This document shows, piece after piece, positions 38,972 to 64,000 of a DNA stretch of 64,000 nt. Origin of the DNA: Trichopria drosophilae. Lineage: Eukaryota > Arthropoda > Insecta > Hymenoptera > Diapriidae. Below the pieces are notes generated by a model that saw only the letters and a program-made list of their open reading frames with translations, searched no databases and was not told where the DNA came from. Made by a program: the position numbers and the translations under genes. Within the stretch, counting starts at the first letter, position 1. Every line of letters starts with the position of its first letter. The DNA is taken from positions 3,286,001 to 3,350,000 of the forward strand of contig CM059582.1 of assembly GCA_030407085.1 (NCBI GenBank), written 5' to 3'.

Positions 38972-40655
38972 CCCAGTAAACGAAAATGGATAGAAATTTA
39001 TTGAAATTAATTGAAATTTTTACTCGTCAATCCGGATTGTTGATTTTTGCAAATCTATTTCAATTCTGAATTCGTTTGTATTCCTGGATTTGTATTCAGT
39101 GAAATCAATTACAAGATGGAAGTTGTAGTCTATTGTTTTTAATTCCAATAAATAGAATTCGCCAATGTTATTTGAGATTCAATTGAATCCTTCGTAAAAT
39201 GAGAGGTTATGTTAATTTATTTGAATTCAGGACGTAGAATTGGAAAGACAATCTTTCAATAATTGTGTATTTCTTTCAAAATCAGATTACTTTTTATTCT
39301 TTTAACAGAATAGGCAATCTTCTCCTGTATATAATCCAATTATTAGCAGAAATATTGTAGAAGAATTCATTTCAGTTTAGCGTGCGGAATTGTCGATATC
39401 CGAAAATGCTTGGTCAATTCTCAATTAATTTCTTTGCTACTTTTTGGTATAGTGATTACAATTACTTGTACGGAACCCAAATTTTTAAAAATCGATTCAG
39501 TCATTTTTAATATAGAATTTTGAGCGTAGATTACTACCTTATCAATGACGACTTTCCCCAACGCTTTTATGAAAGAATGGAAAATCAGAATTCGAAATAA
39601 TTCAAGATTTCAATGTATTCCAATCCATATTCGTTTGTTGCCATCTTAACCCATTAAGTCCTGAATGGACGTTTTTTCACTACAATTTTCAACGGTTGTA
39701 TTTAGTGTGAAAAAAGGCTCTAACAAATTTGAAAGAAGACATATCTGACGTAAAATTAACTGAACTTTCAGAATCTGTTATTACATTTTTCAGAAAATGC
39801 AACCGTGAAAAACTATAACTCGTTAAGAAACATGATGTTTTTAGTATCAATTTAAATTGCAATTAATCAAAGAATGCCCGAAAATTTTTTTAGAATTTTT
39901 TGACGACTTTTTCGATTTGTCAAAATTTTGGGATTTTGAAAAATGAAAAAAGTGTTTAAAAAATTCTGAAAAAAATTCAGCGTATTCTTTGAATAATTGT
40001 AAGAACTTTTTGTTCTGTAACATTTTTTCCTAAAGTCGATCGTCTTTGAATAAAAAATTCCTGAATTTTTCGCTAATTTTTTTGTGTTTGGGCCGCCATT
40101 TTGGATGCTTTTACCTTTATTTTCAAAATGGACATAGGCACATCTTAAAGTTTAAGTCTCGAGGACACGATTTCTTTACCGTTTAGAGGAATTCTGAAAC
40201 AATTTCAATGTGAAAAGACGAAATGAAAAAAAAATTCATTTGAAAAATGCATGATTTTTTTGAAAAAATCGAATATAGTTTTTCACGGTTGCATTTTCTG
40301 AAAAATGTAATAACAGATTCTGAAAGTTCAGTTAATTTTACGTCAGATATGTCTTCTTTCAAATTTTTTAGAGCCTTTTTTCACACTAAATACAACCGTT
40401 GAAAATTGTAGTGAAAAAACGTCCATTCAGGACTTAATGGGTTAAGGTTATGTTCACTTCATTGATATAGAGATTAATTGATATTTCGAATCTTTTTCAA
40501 TGCAAAATGATTATACGCTTCAATTACCCAGTATGAATAGAAAATTATTTAACCCTGAACATACTAATTTATTTAAATTCTTTACACGGAATTAAGAATC
40601 CGGATTAAAAAAATTCGAATTTTAAATTTATTTTAATCCATTTTCGTTTGCTGGG
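38972..40655. mobile_element. F: CCCAG-ended inverted-repeat element inserted in E0
   Basis: The left end CCCAGTAAACGAAAATGGAT matches the reverse complement of the right end (CCCAGCAAACGAAAATGGAT) with one mismatch. It is flanked by TT at 38970-38971 and 40656-40657, a 2-bp duplication supported by the continuity of E0 across the insertion. The subterminal parts share AATCCGGATT near 39032 and 40600. Element E2 sits inside. Superfamily unassigned. Confidence 0.7.
39650..40441. mobile_element. E2: TTAA-flanked foldback element inserted in F
   Basis: Ends CCCATTAAGTCCTGAATGG / CCATTCAGGACTTAATGGG, flanked by TTAA at 39646-39649 and 40442-40445. Arms of at least 170 bp (39650-39825 and 40275-40441) are nearly identical. 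They share GACGTAAAATTRA and CTTTCAGAATCT with E0, so both belong to one family. The 792-bp centre holds the conserved GTATTCTTTGA core at about 39982. Confidence 0.85.
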
Positions 40656-41035
40656 TTGGACGTTAAGGTTAGAAATTGTTTATAAGTAAAATTGTGATAA
40701 ATAACTTGTGTTATGTGTACAAAATGTTCATACGTTACAAATATTCAAAATGGACGTGATGTTGGCGGCCATGTAGCGTGGGAGGGCTCCGCAGCAAGTG
40801 TATAGCAGGTTGCAGCATGCTGGAGAGAAAGAGAAGACCGAGAAAGAAAATCGGTTCTTGAGAAGTCACTCGGGCTCCTTGGCATCATCGAGACGCAACA
40901 GCAGTGGAAAATGGCGTCGCATCGTAACGGCTAAGAAAGTGTATAAAGTAGTAATGCTGTTCCCAAAAAGTTACAAAGTTTTTCCATTACAATTCGTCGT
41001 CCTGAAACCGATCAAGATCCACTCGGCTTCATGAC

Positions 41036-56600
<15,565 letters not shown>

Positions 56601-56618
56601 TTTTACTATTTACAAGTA

Positions 56619-56887
56619 CAGTAGAACCCCGCTGGATTGGCACCGCGCTGGATTGGCACTTCTCGGAATCCCTTTACCCCCACTACGCCGCTCGCCGTCT
56701 GAGGGCGGTGTCTAGTAGGACATATGCATCGGGTTGGAGTTACAATAGGAAGCAGAGAGATTGTCCGTGATTGGTCATGAACGTCACGTGATTACGGCGT
56801 AGAGGTGGAAGCGATGCTTCCCCTATTGCCGACAGTCCAGCGGGGAAGACTCGGAACCGACCGTGACAATCCAGCGGGGTTCTACTG
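56619..56887. mobile_element. 269-bp pogo/mariner-like MITE
   Basis: Ends CAGTAGAACCCCGCTGGATT and its complement are perfect over at least 20 bp and flanked by TA (56617-56618, 56888-56889). TA target and CAGTAGAACCCCG-type ends are typical of pogo/Tigger relatives. It is GC-richer than its surroundings and has no coding capacity. It starts 18 bp after the NKAIN long-isoform stop, so it would be part of that 3' UTR. Confidence 0.85.
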
Positions 56888-56889
56888 TA

Positions 56890-57305
56890 ATAGGTATTGC
56901 AACATTCCGTCGAATGAGGACTTCAATGGCTCTCTAAACAAGGTTAGAAAGTTTACAACTTTAAGGTAGTAGCCGAAGAATTAAAATTTTGATAATTTCA
57001 TTTTACTTTAATTAGCTGCCATTAATGACGTGCTATAGTTAAATTTGTAAGAAGTTAGGTAGAAATTACTTAATTTGTCAAATGAAATTTCAAATGAATT
57101 TGACTTACTTTGATGAAAAGTAACGAGTTTTTTATAAAAATCAAACTCGGATAGTTTTTAAGTAATTTTGCTTGAAAGAGGCAAGCAATCGAGCAGTACC
57201 GCTGCCTTAAATCTGATCTCAGGAATGTTCGATGGAATATTCATAGAAGAATACGCGGTTAAGTTTTTTGGAAAACATTGTACCGCGTGAATGCGAATCA
57301 AAATA
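56890..57305. other. Probable NKAIN 3' UTR, nothing else seen
   Basis: AT-rich with no supported feature. TA at 57304-57305 is the left flank of the next miniature element. Confidence 0.4.
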
Positions 57306-57619
57306 CAGTGGACCTCCCCTTATTTTAACTTTTCGAGTCAAGGAAAATGGCGGCTTCTACCCTTATTTTACCGCTTCCCCTCATCCTCACCACTGGCAGT
57401 ATGGGAGAATAAAAACAGAGAGAGGAGATATTGTGGCGTCTTTCTTCACCTGTATGCACAAGCGCAAACGGCAATCCGCACTCTTTTGAACACTTTCAAA
57501 TGGCGAATGGTGGGGGAACTCGCGAGGGGAAGAAGTTAACATAAGGGGCGAAAGAAAGTTAAAATAAAGGACGCAGTTAAAATAATAGGAGTTAAAATAA
57601 GGGGAGGGCCACTGCACTG
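57306..57619. mobile_element. Second TA-flanked MITE
   Basis: The left end CAGTGGACCTCCCCTTATTT and the right end (reverse complement CAGTGCAGTGGCCCTCCCCT) share CAGTG and CCTCCCCTTATTTTAAC. TA flanks both sides (57304-57305, 57620-57621). The right half repeats AGTTAAAATAAGG-type phrases. Mariner/pogo-like by its TA target. The 73-82 codon frames inside are by-products. Confidence 0.7.
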
Positions 57620-58480
57620 TAGGTATTTAAGATTGTAAATAATTTAACGTCCAGAAACGAAATCTGTACAAATGCGACGATATATCATTTCTTACATATC
57701 AAGCTTTTATAAGATAATTATTGCGGATGGTTTTCAAAAGTGAAAATGAATGTTTTCTAACTGAGAGGTAGAAAAAAGCTGAATCCAGAACCGAGAACCA
57801 AAGTATTAAAAATATCAATAAAACTTAAGTTAAACTATGACTTAAGAGTAGTCTTTGTTCTCTGCACCGTCGTACGTCATACATTTTAATGGAATATAAT
57901 TGCACGTACATACTTAGATATTTAAGTACTTATTGTTAAAATGCGTAGTGAAATCAAAGTATTTTTAGAATTAAGATTGTAAAAATATTTTCTTTTTTTC
58001 ACCAATGTGTCTCGATTACTTGACTGCCGACTGATTCCAATGTATTTTTATAAAGTCAAAAACATTTTGTAAAATTAAATGGTCAGAAGAAATTTTACTT
58101 CTGACATGCAATCTGCGAATGTTAGGTATTTGTTATACCCTCTTTTTATAATTATTTGTACACTAGCCGTCGTAGAACAATCATTGTTAAGCAAAAATAA
58201 AAATTAATGACAAACATATGAAGTTTTATTTGAATTTAGTTTACGATATAACAATTATGGATCTTTGAAAATTTATATGGGAAATACTATCATAAAGGTA
58301 ATGTTGCAATTTCTTATAAATTGATTCTTAAACTAGAATATACTGACTAACTTTTCATGCATATAGATTAAATTTAAAATTTGTTTTTTATTTTAAAACG
58401 AGCGTTGGAAACTTGTCATATTTCAACAAAAATAGCTATTTAATGAACTTCTTTGCATTATTTTTATAAAATAATTTTTT
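57620..58480. other. AT-rich tail with poly(A) signals
   Basis: AATAAA at 57817 and 58196-58201 could end the long NKAIN transcript. No gene seen. Confidence 0.4.
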
Positions 58481-59345
58481 TAACTGCAAAAGTCGATCAT
58501 TTTCGCTTAAAACTTATTACTCGGAGGTTTTTGGTTTCGCTGTAACCAAATGTGATGTCAGATTTTTCAATTTCAAAATGGCGGATCCAACATGGCGGCC
58601 GAAAATTGTAAAAATTCCTCATATTCGCTTGAAACTTATTACTGGGGGGTTTTTACGGTCGCTGAATCCAAACGTGATGTCAGATTTTTAAATTTCAAAA
58701 TGGCGGATCCAACATGGCGGTCGAAAATTGTAAAAGTTCATCATATTCGCTTGAAACTTATTACTGGGGGGTTTTTACGGTCGCTAAATCCAAATGTGAT
58801 GTCAGATTTTTAAATTTCAAAATGGCGAATCCAATATGGTGACCAAAATTTGTAAAAGTTGATTGTATTCGCTTGAAACTTATTACTGGGGGGTTTTTGG
58901 GTTCGCTGAATCCAAACGTGATGTCAGATTTTTAAATTTCAAAATGGCGGATCCAATATGGCGACAAAAAATGGTAAAAGTTGATCATATTCGCTTGAAA
59001 CTTATTACTGGGGAGTTTTTACGGTCGCTAAATCCAAATGTGATGTCAGATTTTTAAATTTCAAAATGGCGGATCCAATATGGCGACCAAAAATGGTAAA
59101 AGTTGATCATATTCGCTTGAAACTTATTACTGGGGAGTTTTTACGGTCGCTAAATCCAAATGTGATGTCAGATTTTTAAATTTCAAAATGGCGGATCCAA
59201 TATGGAGACCAAAATTTGTAAAAGTTGATTGTATTCGCTTGAAACTTATTACTGGGAGGTTTTTGGGTTCGCTGAATCCAAACGTGATGTCAGATTTTTA
59301 AATTTCAAAACGGCGGATCCAACATGGCGACCAAAAATTGTAAAA
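58480..59345 (+). repeat. 122-bp satellite, seven units
   Basis: The core AAAATGGCGG (two units vary by one base) begins at 58575, 58697, 58819, 58941, 59063, 59185 and 59307, exactly 122 bp each time. Each unit has TTCGCTTGAAACTTATTACT, GGGGGTTTTT, TCGCTGAATCCAAACGTGAT or variant, GTCAGATTTTTAAATTTC and ATGGCGGATCCAATATGGCG. The constant spacing shows recent homogenisation. Reading frames across it (Ser-Leu-Glu-Thr-Tyr-Tyr repeats) are artefacts. Confidence 0.92.
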
Positions 59346-59503
59346 GTTGATCGTCCAATTACGTCCAAAGATACGATTGTACCAATGAAACAAAATTCTG
59401 TACATTGTCATGTGGGAGAATTAAAATTTGTGAATGACGAGTTTGAAAGTAAAAATAAGAAAATTACGACTAGAAAACTTTTGTCAGATCAGAAAAGCTC
59501 TTA
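59346..59503 (+). other. Coding-like tail joined to the satellite, unknown
   Basis: The frame continues out of the last satellite unit and reads TSKDTIVPMKQNSVHCHVGE, then LKFVNDEFESKNKKITTRKL, ending SDQKSS before TAA. Composition and polar residues look more like protein than chance. An AATAAA lies about 100 bp further on. I recognise no family; it may be the last exon of a captured or lost gene. Confidence 0.25.
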
Positions 59504-59639
59504 AACTTCTAGGAAACAACCGAAAAGGAAAGCAGGAAATAATAATATTGTAAGAATGTAATACTATATTAAGTAGTATTTATAAATATTGTTTTTTGTA
59601 CTAAATAAATAAGTATTAATTGTAAATTTTAAACACCTT

Positions 59640-59810
59640 AATTTTAGAATTCGGTCCGCTATATTGGATCCGCCATCTTGAATTTAGCTTATCTGTTGAT
59701 GGATTCCTGATCAGCGACCCCTAAATACCCAGTTTCAGATTGATCATGTAACTTTTTAACAATTCGGTCTGTCATAATGGATGCGCCATCTTTAATTTGA
59801 AATATTTAAC
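59640..59810 (-). repeat. Two worn satellite units, inverted
   Basis: TTCGGTCCGCTATATTGGAT with CGCCATCTTGAATTTAGC, and then TTCGGTCTGTCATAATGGAT with GCGCCATCTTTAATTTG, about 120 bp apart, with CAGCGACCCCTAAATACCC between. They are in the opposite orientation to the array at 58.5-59.3 kb. Confidence 0.65.
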
Positions 59811-60194
59811 AATTGATAATCGTCGACTAACGTAATTAGTGATTTTTATATGTATATTGACTAATTATAATTCCATAAAAGTTTTCTCTTCTGATATTTT
59901 CCTAAGTGAAAGAATTCTTTGAATTTTTCTTTTTCGTTTTCGAAAATATTCTTCATAAATGTAGTGTGGTAATTTTCTTGTAATAAGCCTCCAAGGATGT
60001 GATTTTTTTGTTCTCAAGAATAGTATGTAGATAATAACATCTCGTATTTCTAAATTCATAAGACTTAGTTTGAATTTGTTGATTAAGTCCTGGTGTTTTT
60101 TTTCTCTCTTTTCGAACATAATCTTCATAAATGTAGTGTGGTATTTTCTTGTAATAAGCCTCCAAAGATGTGATTTTTGCTCTCAAAAATAGTA

Positions 60195-61036
60195 GGGGAG
60201 TTCGGGGTATTGTTGGACAGCGCGATATTTTTCCCGTTTGTAACGCTTGGAGTCTCCATCAACTAGCATCGACTCGTCTTATCATATTCTCATTTTCTAC
60301 TAAGCACTCGACTTATTTTGACGCATCATATAAAACAAAATTTTCATGTTTGTAAAGTGTTTTTTTCAGTTAGTGTTTTGGTCATTTTTACAACATTTCT
60401 CGAAGAGCCAAGTCAGGTAAATATATTTATAATATTCTTGTAACTATAAGCTTTTGACGCATATAAGAGTATTTGATGAAATTTGCAGTGTGTTACTTAT
60501 ACGCCGACATTTTGTGAAAATGATCGTTCGGGGTATTGTTGGACACTTTTGTAATTTGGACACTGATGCGGAGGAAAATACTGATTTCTACATAATTTGC
60601 ATGAAAAATATGCCCGAGAAAGAAAATCGCCGATCTGAGCCCATTGTATCGCTTGTGATCGAGGTGTTCACTTGCGTTGTGTCGGAGCAAACCGGAACAC
60701 TTTCCCGTGCCTTACTTTATTTTATTCATTATAATATAGATATTCTTTCGGTTTCATTAACAAATAAACGTTTTCCAGCAATAATTTTCATTTTTTTTTT
60801 CGATTTACAAGACTGCCCAATAATACTCCGAGATTTTTTAAAATCTCAAAAAACAATTTTTTGCGCCAGCTGATACAGAGTGTACAATTTTAAACAATTA
60901 GGTCAAATTGCTGGTACCAAATGAAAGGTTACTTATCGTACCACAAAATCAAGCTTTGAAATTTTGAGAAAAAGCAATTTTTTTTTAGAGTATCTGGACA
61001 AAATAAATATGTGTCCAAGAATACCCCGACCTCCCC
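60195..61036 (+). mobile_element. 842-bp pogo-like element, deletion derivative
   Basis: Ends GGGGAGTTCGGGGTATTG and (right, complemented) GGGGAGGTCGGGGTATTC both continue TTGGACA. TA flanks both sides (60193-60194, 61037-61038), and the neighbouring tandem copy shows the unoccupied site. The end phrase recurs inside at about 60524. The interior keeps only a worn 3' piece of a gene, so the element is non-autonomous. TA target and a PHD-finger ending fit pogo-type Tc1/mariner relatives. Confidence 0.85.
60553..60700 (+). pseudogene. PHD-finger remnant of a pogo-type transposase
   Basis: One frame reads NLDTDAEENTDFYIICMKNM PEK. After a one-base frame change near 60635 it continues AHCIACDRGVHLRCVG. 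Cys-x2-Cys-x4-His-x2-Cys is the second half of a C4HC3 zinc finger, which some pogo-type transposases carry at the C-terminus. The DDE catalytic part is absent. Frame-broken and too short to work. Confidence 0.5.
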
Positions 61037-61129
61037 TATGTAGTTAATAACATCTCGTATTTCTAAATTTAAAAGACTTAGTTTGAATTTGTTGATTAAT
61101 TCCTGGTGGTATATTGACTAATATTTAAC

Positions 61130-61713
61130 GTGCAATATAATAATATTCTTCATTTAATGTATAATCAATAATTAAAATGTAAGAATGGCTACAGGATTAA
61201 TAATAACAATCATGAATTCGATTCTCACCTCAGAACGTACCCACAACATATTTCACACAAAAAAAAATGATTTCACCCATATCATTATTTATATGAAACC
61301 CCAAATCTGAAATCAATAACATGGTGCTGAATAATGAAGTCCCTTTTTAGCAACTGGTACCAATCAGTGTATCGTACACATACTATTGAATTGGAATGTT
61401 TTTTTTAACAAGCATTTACACTTTTTCAGCCAATATTTCAGGAGCAGATCAGCCGAGCTAAAGAATAAAACATTTTAATTTCAGATCAGAGTAAAAGAGA
61501 ATTTTTCGATTTTTCTTGAATTTTCACAGTTTACTCTGAAGAAAAACATTAAAAATCTAAATCACTTTCATTCCTTTATTTCAGACCAAAATTACGAGCC
61601 GCATCTTTCACACCAATAAAGAAGTGCACTGATGAGGCAAAATTGACAATAACACCGACATTTTGTTAAATTTTTGTTAACAAAATGTCTGCATGATCTT
61701 CAAAACATATTTA
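61130..61713. other. Intergenic, nothing recognised
   Basis: AT-rich with no supported frame or repeat. Confidence 0.4.
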
Positions 61714-61717
61714 TTAA

Positions 61718-62138
61718 CCCATTAACGTGAAAGGTGTATTTGCTAATGTCCACTTTCAACGCTGTACAGAAGAATCGAATCGGTCAGAAATGAGGATGTA
61801 AACCATATTTTCTGATAGATTTTTCAAGAGCTTTCAGAATCTGGGGTAAAAATTTCAAAAATCAGAAATTCAGAAAAAATGATGAATTAATGATTAAGTT
61901 TTTTACTCAAAAAGGAATCGCTTCATGAAAAAGTATTTGGAATCATCCAAAGAATTCGTGTGAATTTTTCCAGGACGTTTTGGGACATGGCCAGATCCAA
62001 ATAATCGGAAGTGTTTTTCACGAAACATCTTGAAAAATTCACACGTTTTCTTCGAATGATTCTAAGGACTTTTTATTGTGTGAAACTATTTCGTCAAGCC
62101 AATAAAATAGCAAAAATACGGCTCAAAAGGATTAAAAA
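61718..62138. mobile_element. E5: worn TTAA foldback element
   Basis: The left end TTAA|CCCATTAACGTGAAAGG is at 61714. The arms pair CTTTCAGAATCT-type and GGAATCATCCAAAGAATTCG (61950) with CTTCGAATGATTCTAAGGAC (62050). TAGCAAAAATAC near 62107 mirrors GTATTTGCTA near 61737. The right end is degraded (AGGATTAA near 62128). It contains the family core (ATTCTAAGGACTTTTT). Confidence 0.65.
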
Positions 62139-62254
62139 TTTACTATGTTCTAATTATTATGAAGTTAAGAGAATTTAATGTAATACAAGAGTTAACTTTA
62201 AAAATACAAACCAACAAATAAGCGAAGCGAACGAGGACGAAAAAAATAGAAGAC

Positions 62255-62923
62255 ATGGACGAGACAAAACTAGAAGAAATTATTAGAAGATCCTGCGAGG
62301 CGCAGAAAAAGGCGATAATAGAGGAGTTAAGAGAATGGAAAGAAGAATTGAAAAGAGAGGTGAGAAAGGAATTGGAAAACTGGAAAATAGAACAACAACA
62401 GAAAATTAGTGTGATAGAAAAAGAAAATAAGGAGCTGTCGTTGAGAGTGAAAGGATTGGAAAAGAAATTTGAAGATATGGAAAATAAGGAGAGAAGATGC
62501 AACATTGTGATCAAAGGAGCAGAAGTAGAGAGAGGAAAAGTGAAAGAGGCAGTGCAGGAGGTGCTAAAAAAGTTGGAAGATGTAGAAAGGAAAGTGAATA
62601 TAAAAGATGTGTTTATGGTAGGAAAAAGAGAAGAAAATAAGATAATAGTAGCAAAAGTGGGAAGTTTGGAAGAAAAAAGATTAATTATGGAGAATAGGAA
62701 AAAGTTGAAAGGAACGAGCATATATATAGATGATGATCTAACGAAACAAGAACGGGATAGACAAGCGAGATTAAGAGTATGGGCGAAAATACAGAGAGAG
62801 AAAGGTATGAATGCGAAGGTGAAGTATGGGAGGGTGGTACTGAACGGGAAGGAGTATGTATGGGATGAAGGAAATGAATGCATGAGAGAGAGGGGTTTTC
62901 GGGAAGTGCCCATGGTGTACTGA
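62255..62923 (+). CDS. LINE ORF1 protein (coiled coil plus RNA-binding type region)
   Basis: 222 codons, intact, ATG to TGA. Residues about 1-80 are Glu/Lys/Arg-rich with heptads, a coiled coil (EEIIRRSCEAQKKAIIEEL, then KENKELSLRVKGLEKKFEDM). Then RRCNIVIKGAE, IKDVFMVGKREENKIIVAKV and IYIDDDLTKQERDRQARLRV, the order seen in L1-like ORF1 proteins with an RRM-type and C-terminal domain. It probably packages the element's RNA and helps target-primed reverse transcription. The coding strand is strongly purine-rich, unlike the host exons. The long minus-strand frame over the same bases is a shadow. ORF2 starts 35 nt after the stop, in another frame. Confidence 0.85.
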   Translation: MDETKLEEIIRRSCEAQKKAIIEELREWKEELKREVRKELENWKIEQQQKISVIEKENKELSLRVKGLEKKFEDMENKERRCNIVIKGAEVERGKVKEAVQEVLKKLEDVERKVNIKDVFMVGKREENKIIVAKVGSLEEKRLIMENRKKLKGTSIYIDDDLTKQERDRQARLRVWAKIQREKGMNAKVKYGRVVLNGKEYVWDEGNECMRERGFREVPMVY

Positions 62924-62958
62924 ATACGGTAGGGGGGATAGACGAAGGAGAGAGGACG

Positions 62959-64000
62959 ATGGAGAAAAACAAAAATAGTCAAAGAGAACTGAAAGGAATA
63001 TTTTGGAATGTAGCGGGAATTAAAAACAAAGAAGAAGATTTCTGGAATTTTCTGAAGGAATTTGAGGTGATTGGACTCACAGAGACATGGGTAGAGGAAA
63101 GAGAGTGGGAGAGAATAAGGCAGAAGTTGCCTAAAGATTGGAATTGGAAGTGTCAGGTTGCAAAAAGAGAGAGTAAGAAAGGAAGAGCGATGGGGGGTAT
63201 AATAACAGGGATAAGAAAGGAATTAGAGAGGGAAGGGAGGGAAGAATATAGGGAAGTAGAAGGAGTACAAGAAAGAAGAATAGAGGTAGGGAAAGAGGGA
63301 TGGAGAATATTCACACTGTATAACAGAGACGGGAATAAAGAGTTGTTAGATTCGTTAGGAGAAATAATAAGAGAGACAGAGGATCGAAATTTATTAATAG
63401 CAGGAGATTTCAATGCAAGAACAGGAAGACTAGGAGGAGGAGAGGGATGTGGAGAAGAAATAGAAGATAGAGGGAGAGAATCAAAGGATGAGAGAGTAAA
63501 TGTACAAGGAAGGGATATGATTGAAATGATAGAAGATAGGGGTTGGATAATATTAAATGGAGGAAAAGAGGGGGATGAGTCGGGAGAATGGACTTTTGAA
63601 AGGGATGGGAAAAAATCGGTAATAGATTATGCAGTGGTGAATGTGGAGGCGGGGGATAAAATAAAAAGATTGGAAGTAGGAGATCGGATTGAGTCCGATC
63701 ATCAACCGTTAATAGTAACAATAGCCCGAGGCTGGGAAAAGGGACAAACTATAGAGGAGAAAGAAGAAGGGAAAATACAAAATTGGACGAAAGAAGGGGA
63801 AATAGAATATAGAAAAAGAATGCAGAAAGTAGAATGGAAGGAAAAAGGGGTAAGGAAGGAGTGGGAAGAACTAGAGACAAAGACAAAAAAGGCGATAGTA
63901 GAAAGGAAAAGAGGAAGAAAAAAGAGTTAGGGTGGGTGCCATGGTGGGATAATGAGTGTAAAAGAAAGAAGAGAGAGGCGCATAGAAAGAGAAAAGAATA
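62959..64000 (+). CDS. LINE ORF2, APE endonuclease domain (frameshifted, cut by window end)
   Basis: From ATG 62959, residues show the APE order: FWNVAGIKNK, GLTETW, GGIITGIRKEL, AGDFNAR, a SVIDYAVV strand and SDHQPL near codon 255 of the frame. The frame stops at 63928-63930. A one-base change in the A-run at about 63916-63921 would lead on to ELGWVPWWDNECKRKKREAH, the usual linker (W-W-D-x-x-C) before the reverse transcriptase. So there is either one frameshift or a sequencing error in a homopolymer. The RT domain lies beyond the window. The open frame could also start at 62878, overlapping ORF1. Endonuclease nicks target DNA to prime reverse transcription. Confidence 0.85.

Larger units (their letters stand above)
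37088..40671. mobile_element. E0: TTAA-target foldback element, split by two later insertions
   Basis: The left end is TTAA|CCCATTAACGCCC at 37084. The first arm (to ~37400) and second arm (~37400-37651) are a long palindrome. The reverse complement of 37103-37150 resumes at 38927-38971, after element E1. The final end (GGACGTTAAGGTTA, a worn GGGCGTTAATGGGTTAA) follows element F at about 40658-40671. Removing E1 plus one TTAA, and F plus one TT, restores a continuous arm. It has piggyBac-like traits (TTAA target, CCC start) and no transposase. It lies directly upstream of the NKAIN first coding exon. Confidence 0.75.
59950..61130. repeat. 172-bp tandem duplication, second copy split by a transposon
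   Basis: CATAAATGTAGTGTGG occurs at 59954 and 60126. Unit 1 (to 60121) contains AATAGTATGTAGATAATAAC and ATCTCGTATTTCTAAATTCA. Unit 2 is broken at AATAGTA (60194) and resumes at TATGTAGTTAATAACATC (61037) after the inserted element. Unit 1 is therefore a natural empty-site reference. Confidence 0.8.

Noticed and set aside
40798..41034. 78-codon frame directly before the NKAIN start
   Set aside because: It starts at GTG, is not in frame with NKAIN and ends two bases before its ATG. It is best seen as 5' UTR, though it is GC-richer than the region.
57268..57617. Frames of 73-82 codons within the second MITE
   Set aside because: They lie in a TA-flanked inverted-repeat element and mirror each other on the two strands.
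58592..59504. Repetitive frames starting with ATGGCGG (Met-Ala-Asp/Glu...) in the satellite
   Set aside because: The 122-bp period is not a multiple of three, so frames change from unit to unit. The apparent peptide repeat is a by-product of the DNA repeat.
62143..62982. 279-codon minus-strand Ser/Phe-rich frame
   Set aside because: It is the mirror of the purine-rich LINE ORF1 strand. The real protein is on the plus strand. The same holds for the minus-strand frames at 62685-62972, 63153-63413 and 63410-63721.

Overview
The window is AT-rich eukaryotic DNA with spliced genes, long introns and many repeats. It looks like an insect, because of an arthropod-type NKAIN gene, CCTAA (TTAGG-type) repeats and jockey-like LINE remnants. 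A hymenopteran is my guess, not something the sequence proves. All gene models were read by eye from reading frames, splice sites and family motifs. No transcript or database was available.

Layout. 1-13.8 kb is mostly non-coding, with a few small inverted-repeat elements, a CCTAA tract near 7.4 kb and a possible distant 5' exon near 6.15 kb. 13.8-22.2 kb holds a complete six-exon short-chain dehydrogenase/reductase gene (+ strand, 304 aa). It is membrane-anchored and SDR16C-like, but has lost several catalytic motif residues. 23.2-29.9 kb has an OTU-protease-like exon (- strand), a decayed LINE (+ strand), a 1.75-kb foldback element with 480-bp arms, and an unassigned coding-like exon (- strand). 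30-36 kb is nearly featureless.

36-40.7 kb is a stack of nested transposons: a TTAA-flanked foldback element (E0) is split by a second of the same kind (E1) and by a CCCAG-ended element (F), and F is itself split by another TTAA element (E2). Immediately downstream, 41.0-56.6 kb is an NKAIN gene (+ strand; four-membrane-span partner of the Na+/K+-ATPase beta subunit). It has two predicted 3' ends: a 379-aa form ending in exon 6, and a 513-aa form that uses a donor inside exon 6, skips a 7.2-kb intron of nested palindromes, and ends in a PDZ-ligand-like DTVI. NKAIN introns also carry satellite-filled transposons and a 1.5-kb TATA-rich island.

56.6-62.1 kb has pogo/mariner-like miniature elements, an exact 122-bp satellite array, a pogo-like element with a PHD-finger remnant, and another TTAA foldback element. 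62.2 kb to the window end is a young-looking LINE with ORF1 and the endonuclease part of ORF2 (one frameshift, cut by the window edge).

The most unusual content is the family of TTAA-target foldback elements. At least five copies share CCCATTAA-type ends and a conserved non-coding core, and two insertions can be undone by eye to recover the empty site. The next most unusual is a dispersed ATGGCGG-containing satellite that sits inside some of the mobile elements.
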